DNA from: Glandiceps talaboti
Lineage: Eukaryota; Hemichordata; Enteropneusta; Spengelidae
Length of the DNA: 27,500 nucleotides
Assembly (NCBI RefSeq): GCF_964340395.1
Contig: NC_135566.1
Span: 21,442,135 to 21,469,634, forward strand
Direction of reading: 5' to 3'
Positions 22,649 through 27,500 of this stretch are shown piece after piece. Position numbers and translations under genes: made by a program. The notes below the pieces were generated by a model. It had not been told where the DNA came from, made no database searches, and saw only the letters and a list, made by a program, of their open reading frames with translations. Positions within the stretch are counted from its first letter, which is position 1. Each line of letters opens with the position of its first letter.

Positions 22649-25600
22649 GAGCTAACTCTACTCTTTACTCAACAGCTAACTCTCCTGTTTACTCTGTAGA
22701 TGTACACAAACAGCTAACTCTACTGTTTACTCTGTAGATGTAGACAAACAGCTAACTCTACTATTTACTCTGTAGATGTAGACAAACAGCTAACTCTCCT
22801 GTTTACTCTGGAGATGTACACAAACAGCTAACTCTCCTGTTTACTCTGTAGATGTACACAAACAGCTAACTCTACTATTTACTCTGGAGATGCACACAAA
22901 CAGCTAACTCTACTGTTTACTCTGGAGATGTACACAAACAGCTAACTCTACTGTTTACTCAGTTGATGTACACAAACAGCTAACTCTACTGTTTACTCTG
23001 GAGATGTACACAAACAGCTAACTCTACTATTTACTCTGTAGGTGTACACAAACAGCTAACTCTACTGTTTACTCTGTAGATGTAGACAAACAGCTAACTC
23101 TACTGTTTACTCTGTAGATGCACACAGACAGCTAACTCTACTATTTACTCTGTAGATGTACACAAACAGCTAACTCTACTGTTTACTCTGTAGATGTAGA
23201 CAAACAGCTAACTCTACTGTTTACTCTGTAGATGTAGACAAACAGCTAACTCTCCTGTTTACTCTGTAGATGTAGACAAACAGCTAACTCTACTGTTTAC
23301 TCTGTAGATGTAGACAAACAGCTAACTCTACTGTTTACTCTGTAGATGTAGACAAACAGCTAACTCTACTGTTTACTCTGTAGATGTACACAAACAGCTA
23401 ACTCCACTGTTTACTCTGTAGGTGTACACAAACAGCTAACTCTACTGTTTACTCTGTAGATGTAGACAAACAGCTAACTCTCCTGTTTACTCTGTAGATG
23501 TAGACAAACAGCTAACTCTACTGTTTACTCTGTAGATGTACACAAACAGCTAACTCCACTGTTTACTCTGTAGGTGTACACAAACAGCTAACTCTACTGT
23601 TTACTCTGTAGATGTACACAAACAGCTAACTCTACTGTTTACTCTGTAGATGTACACAAACAGCTAACTCTACTGTTTACTCTGTAGATGTAGACAAACA
23701 GCTAACTCTACTGTTTACTCTGTAGATGTACACAAACAGCTAACTCTCCTGTTTACTCTGTAGATGTACACAAACAGCTAACTCTTAATGTTTACTCTGT
23801 AGATGTAGACAAACAGCTAACTCTACTGTTTACTCTGTAGATGTAAACAAACAGCTAACTCTACTGTTTACTCTGTAGATGTAGACAAACAGCTAACTCT
23901 TAATGTTTACTCTGTAGATGTAGACAAACAGCTAACTCTACTGTTTACTCTGTAGACGTAGACAAACAGCTAACTCTACTGTTTACTCTGTAGATGTAGA
24001 CAAACAGCTAACTCTCCTGTTTACTCTGTAGATGTAGACAAACAGCTAACTCTACTGTTTACTCTGTAGATGTAGACAAACAGCTAACTCTTAATGTTTA
24101 CTCTGTAGATGTAGACAAACAGCTAACTCTCCTGTTTACTCTGTAGATGTAGACAAACAGCTAACTCTACTGTTTACTCTGTAGATGTAGACAAACAGCT
24201 AACTCTTAATGTTTACTCTGTAGATGTAGACAAACAGCTAACTCTCCTGTTTACTCTGTAGACGTAGACAAACAGCTAACTCTACTGTTTACTCTGTAGA
24301 TGTAGACAAACGGCTAACTCTGTTTACTCTGTAGATGTAGACAAACAGCTAACTCTACTGTTTACTCTGTAGATGTAGACAAACAGCTAACTCTATTGTT
24401 TACTCTGTAGATGTACACAAACAGCTAACTCTACTGTTTACTCTGTAGATGTAGACAAACAGCTAACTCTTAATGTTTACTCTGTAGATGTAGACAAACA
24501 GCTAACTCTCCTGTTTACTCTGTAGACCGTAGACGTAGACAAACAGCTAACTCTACTGTTTACTCTGTAGATGTACACAAACAGCTAACTCTACTGTTTA
24601 CTCTGTAGATGTACACAAACAGCTAACTCTACTGTTTACTCTGTAGATGTACACAAACAGCTAACTCTACTATTTACTCAGTAGATGTACACAAACAGCT
24701 AACTCTCCTGTTTACTTTGTAGATGTAGACAAACAGCTAACACTCCTGTTTACTCTGTAGATGTAGACAAACAGCTAACTCTACTGTTTACTCTGTAGAT
24801 GTACACAAACAGCTAACTCTACTGTTTACTTTGTAGATGTAGACAAACAGCTAACTCTACTGTTTACTCTGTAGATGTACACAAACAGCTAACTCTACTG
24901 TTTACTCTGTAGATGTACACAAACAGCTAACTCTACTGTTTACTCTGTAGATGTAGACAAACAGCTAACTCTACTGTTTACTCTGTAGATGTACACAAAC
25001 AGCTAACTCTACTGTTTACTCTGTAGATGTAGACAAACAGCTAACTCTCCTGTTTACTCTGTAGACGTAGACAAACAGCTAACTCTACTGTTTACTCTGT
25101 AGATGTAGACAAACAGCTAACTCTCCTGTTTACTCTGTAGATGTAGACAAACAGCTAACTCTACTGTTTACTCTGTAGATGTAGACAAACAGCTAACTCT
25201 ACTGTTTACTCTGTAGATGTAGACAAACAGCTAACTCTACTGTTTACTCTGTAGATGTAGACAAACAGCTAACTCTACTGTTTACTCTGTAGATGTAGAC
25301 AAACAGCTAACTCTACTGTTTACTCTGTAGATGTAGACAAACAGCTAACTCTACTGTTTACTCTGTAGATGTAGACAAACAGCTAACTACTATTTACTCT
25401 GTAGATGTAGACAAACAGCTAACTCTACTGTTTACTCTGTAGATGTAGACAAACAGCTAACTCTACTGTTTACTCTGTAGATGTACACAAACAGCTAACT
25501 CTACTGTTTACTCTGTAGATGCACACAGACAGCTAACTCTACTGTTTACTCTGTAGATGTAGACAAACAGCTAACTCTACTGTTTACTCTGTAGATGTAG

Positions 25601-27500
25601 ACAAACAGCTAACTCTACTGTTTACTCTGTAGATGTACACAAACAGCTAACTCTACTGTTTACTCTGTAGATGTAGACAAACAGCTAACTCTACTGTTTA
25701 CTCTGTAGATGTAGACAAACAGCTAACTCTACTATTTACTCTGTAGATGTAGACAAACAGCTAACTCTACTGTTTACTCTGTAGATGTAGACAAACAGCT
25801 AACTCTACTGTTTACTCTGTAGATGTACACAAACAGCTAACTCTACTATTTACTCAGTAGATGTAGACAAACAGCTAACTCTACTGTTTACTCTGTAGAT
25901 GTAGACAAACAGCTAACTCTGCTGTTTACTCTGTAGATGTACACAAACAGCTAACTCTACTATTTACTCTGTAGATGTACACAAACAGCTAACTCTACTA
26001 TTTACTCAGTAGATGTAGACAAACAGCTAACTCTCCTGTTTACTCAGTAGATGTAGACAAACAGCTAACTCTCCTGTTTACTCTGTAGATGTAGACAAAC
26101 AGCTAACTCTACTGTTTACTCTGTAGATGTAGACAAACAGCTAACTCTACTGTTTACTCTGTAGATGTACACAAACAGCTAACTCTACTGTTTACTCTGT
26201 AGATGTACACAAACAGCTAACTCTACTGTTTACTCAGTAGATGTAGACAAACAGCTAACTCTACTGTTTACTCTGTAGATGTAGACAAACAGCTAACTCT
26301 ACTGTTTACTCTGTAGATGTACACAAACAGCTAACTCTACTGTTTACTCTGTAGATGTACACAAACAGCTAACTCTACTATTTACTCTGTAGATGTAGAC
26401 AAACAGCTAACTCTACTGTTTACTCTGTAGATGTAGACAAACAGCTAACTCTACTATTTACTCTGTAGATGTAGACAAACAGCTAACTCTACTATTTACT
26501 CTGTAGGTGTACACAAACAGCTAACTCTACTGTTTACTCTGTAGATGTAGACAAACAGCTAACTCTACTATTTACTCTGTAGATGTACACAAACAGCTAA
26601 CTCTACTATTTACTCAGTAGATGTAGACAAACAGCTAACTCTCCTGTTTACTCTGTAGATGTAGACAAACAGCTAACTCTCCTGTTTACTCTGTAGATGT
26701 AGAGAAACAGCTAACTCTACTGTTTACTCTGTAGATGTAGACAAACAGCTAACTCTACTGTTTACTCTGTAGATGTACACAAACAGCTAACTCTACTATT
26801 TACTCAGTAGATGTAGACAAACAGCTAACTCTACTATTTACTCTGTAGATGTACACAAACAGCTAACTCTACTGTTTACTCTGTAGATGTACACAAACAG
26901 CTAACTCTACTGTTTACTCTGTAGATGTACACAAACAGCTAACTCTACTGTTTACTTTGTAGATGTAGACAAACAGCTAACTCTACTGTTTACTCTGTAG
27001 ATGTACACAAACAGCTAACTCTACTGTTTACTCTGTAGATGTACACAAACAGCTAACTCTACTGTTTACTCTGTAGATGTAGACAAACAGCTAACTCTAC
27101 TGTTTACTCTGTAGATGTACACAAACAGCTAACTCTACTGTTTACTCTGTAGATGTAGACAAACAGCTAACTCTCCTGTTTACTCTGTAGACGTAGACAA
27201 ACAGCTAACTCTACTGTTTACTCTGTAGATGTAGACAAACAGCTAACTCTACTGTTTACTCTGTAGATGTACACAAACAGCTAACTCTACTGTTTACTCT
27301 GTAGATGTAGACAAACAGCTAACTCTACTATTTACTCTGTAGATGTAGACAAACAGCTAACTCTACTATTTACTCTGTAGGTGTACACAAACAGCTAACT
27401 CTACTGTTTACTCTGTAGATGTAGACAAACAGCTAACTCTACTATTTACTCTGTAGATGTACACAAACAGCTAACTCTACTATTTACTCAGTAGATGTAG
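22649..27500. repeat. 38-bp tandem array, about 127 copies, running off the right edge
   Basis: The 38-bp unit contains ACAGCTAACTCTACTG, TTTACTCTGTAGATG and TAGACAA or TACACAA. A diverged copy at about 22649 (GAGCTAACTCTACTCTTTAC) precedes the first regular copy at 22672; the array is still running at 27500. Common variants are CTACTG/CTCCTG/CTATTT, GTAGAC/GTACAC, and a 39-bp form with CTCTTAATG limited to about 23785-24470. Indels occur at about 24311 (short copy), 24525 (extra GTAGAC-like bases) and 25384. The array presumably lies in the TRMT2A intron upstream of exon 22463-22526. It has no long open frame. Confidence 0.97.

Overview
The window is eukaryotic, almost certainly from an invertebrate animal. 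It is AT-rich and shows no bacterial gene layout. Six short exons on the minus strand with clean GT-AG borders join in frame into one conserved protein. I cannot name the phylum. About 23 kb of the 27.5 kb is tandem repeat (minisatellite or satellite DNA).

The one gene I can identify is a TRMT2A-type tRNA (uracil-5)-methyltransferase, the animal member of the TrmA/RumA family, read on the minus strand. Its exons in transcript order are 22463-22526, 21283-21318, 20645-20862, 6637-6740, 6159-6280 and 4321-4442. All five junctions keep phase, giving 666 nt or 222 codons. The set ends just after SAM-binding motif I (VLDICCGTGTIG). The N-terminal part, the rest of the methyltransferase fold and the catalytic cysteine region are missing, so the gene runs past both ends of the window.

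Layout from left to right: 1-3633 is a 35-bp array of about 104 copies. 3634-4320 is single-copy intron. Exon 4321-4442 follows. 4480-5350 is a 50-bp composite array (23 + 27 bp). 5351-6038 is mostly unique intron. 6039-6205 holds three 56-bp copies overlapping the donor end of exon 6159-6280. Exon 6637-6740 comes next. 6741-20521 is a 47-bp array of about 293 copies that fills almost the whole 13.9-kb intron. Exon 20645-20862 and the 36-nt exon 21283-21318 follow, with a short 52-62-bp repeat at 21343-21569. After exon 22463-22526, a 38-bp array runs from about 22650 past the right edge.

The main point of interest is that neighbouring introns of one housekeeping gene each carry an unrelated tandem array, and several arrays are built on or next to splice sites. 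The 47-bp array starts exactly at the real 3' splice site. In transcript sense every unit repeats a pyrimidine tract plus TATAG acceptor, and use of any such decoy after the upstream exon meets a stop four codons later. The 56-bp triplication repeats an exon end with its donor site. Together these look like satellites seeded from splice sites.
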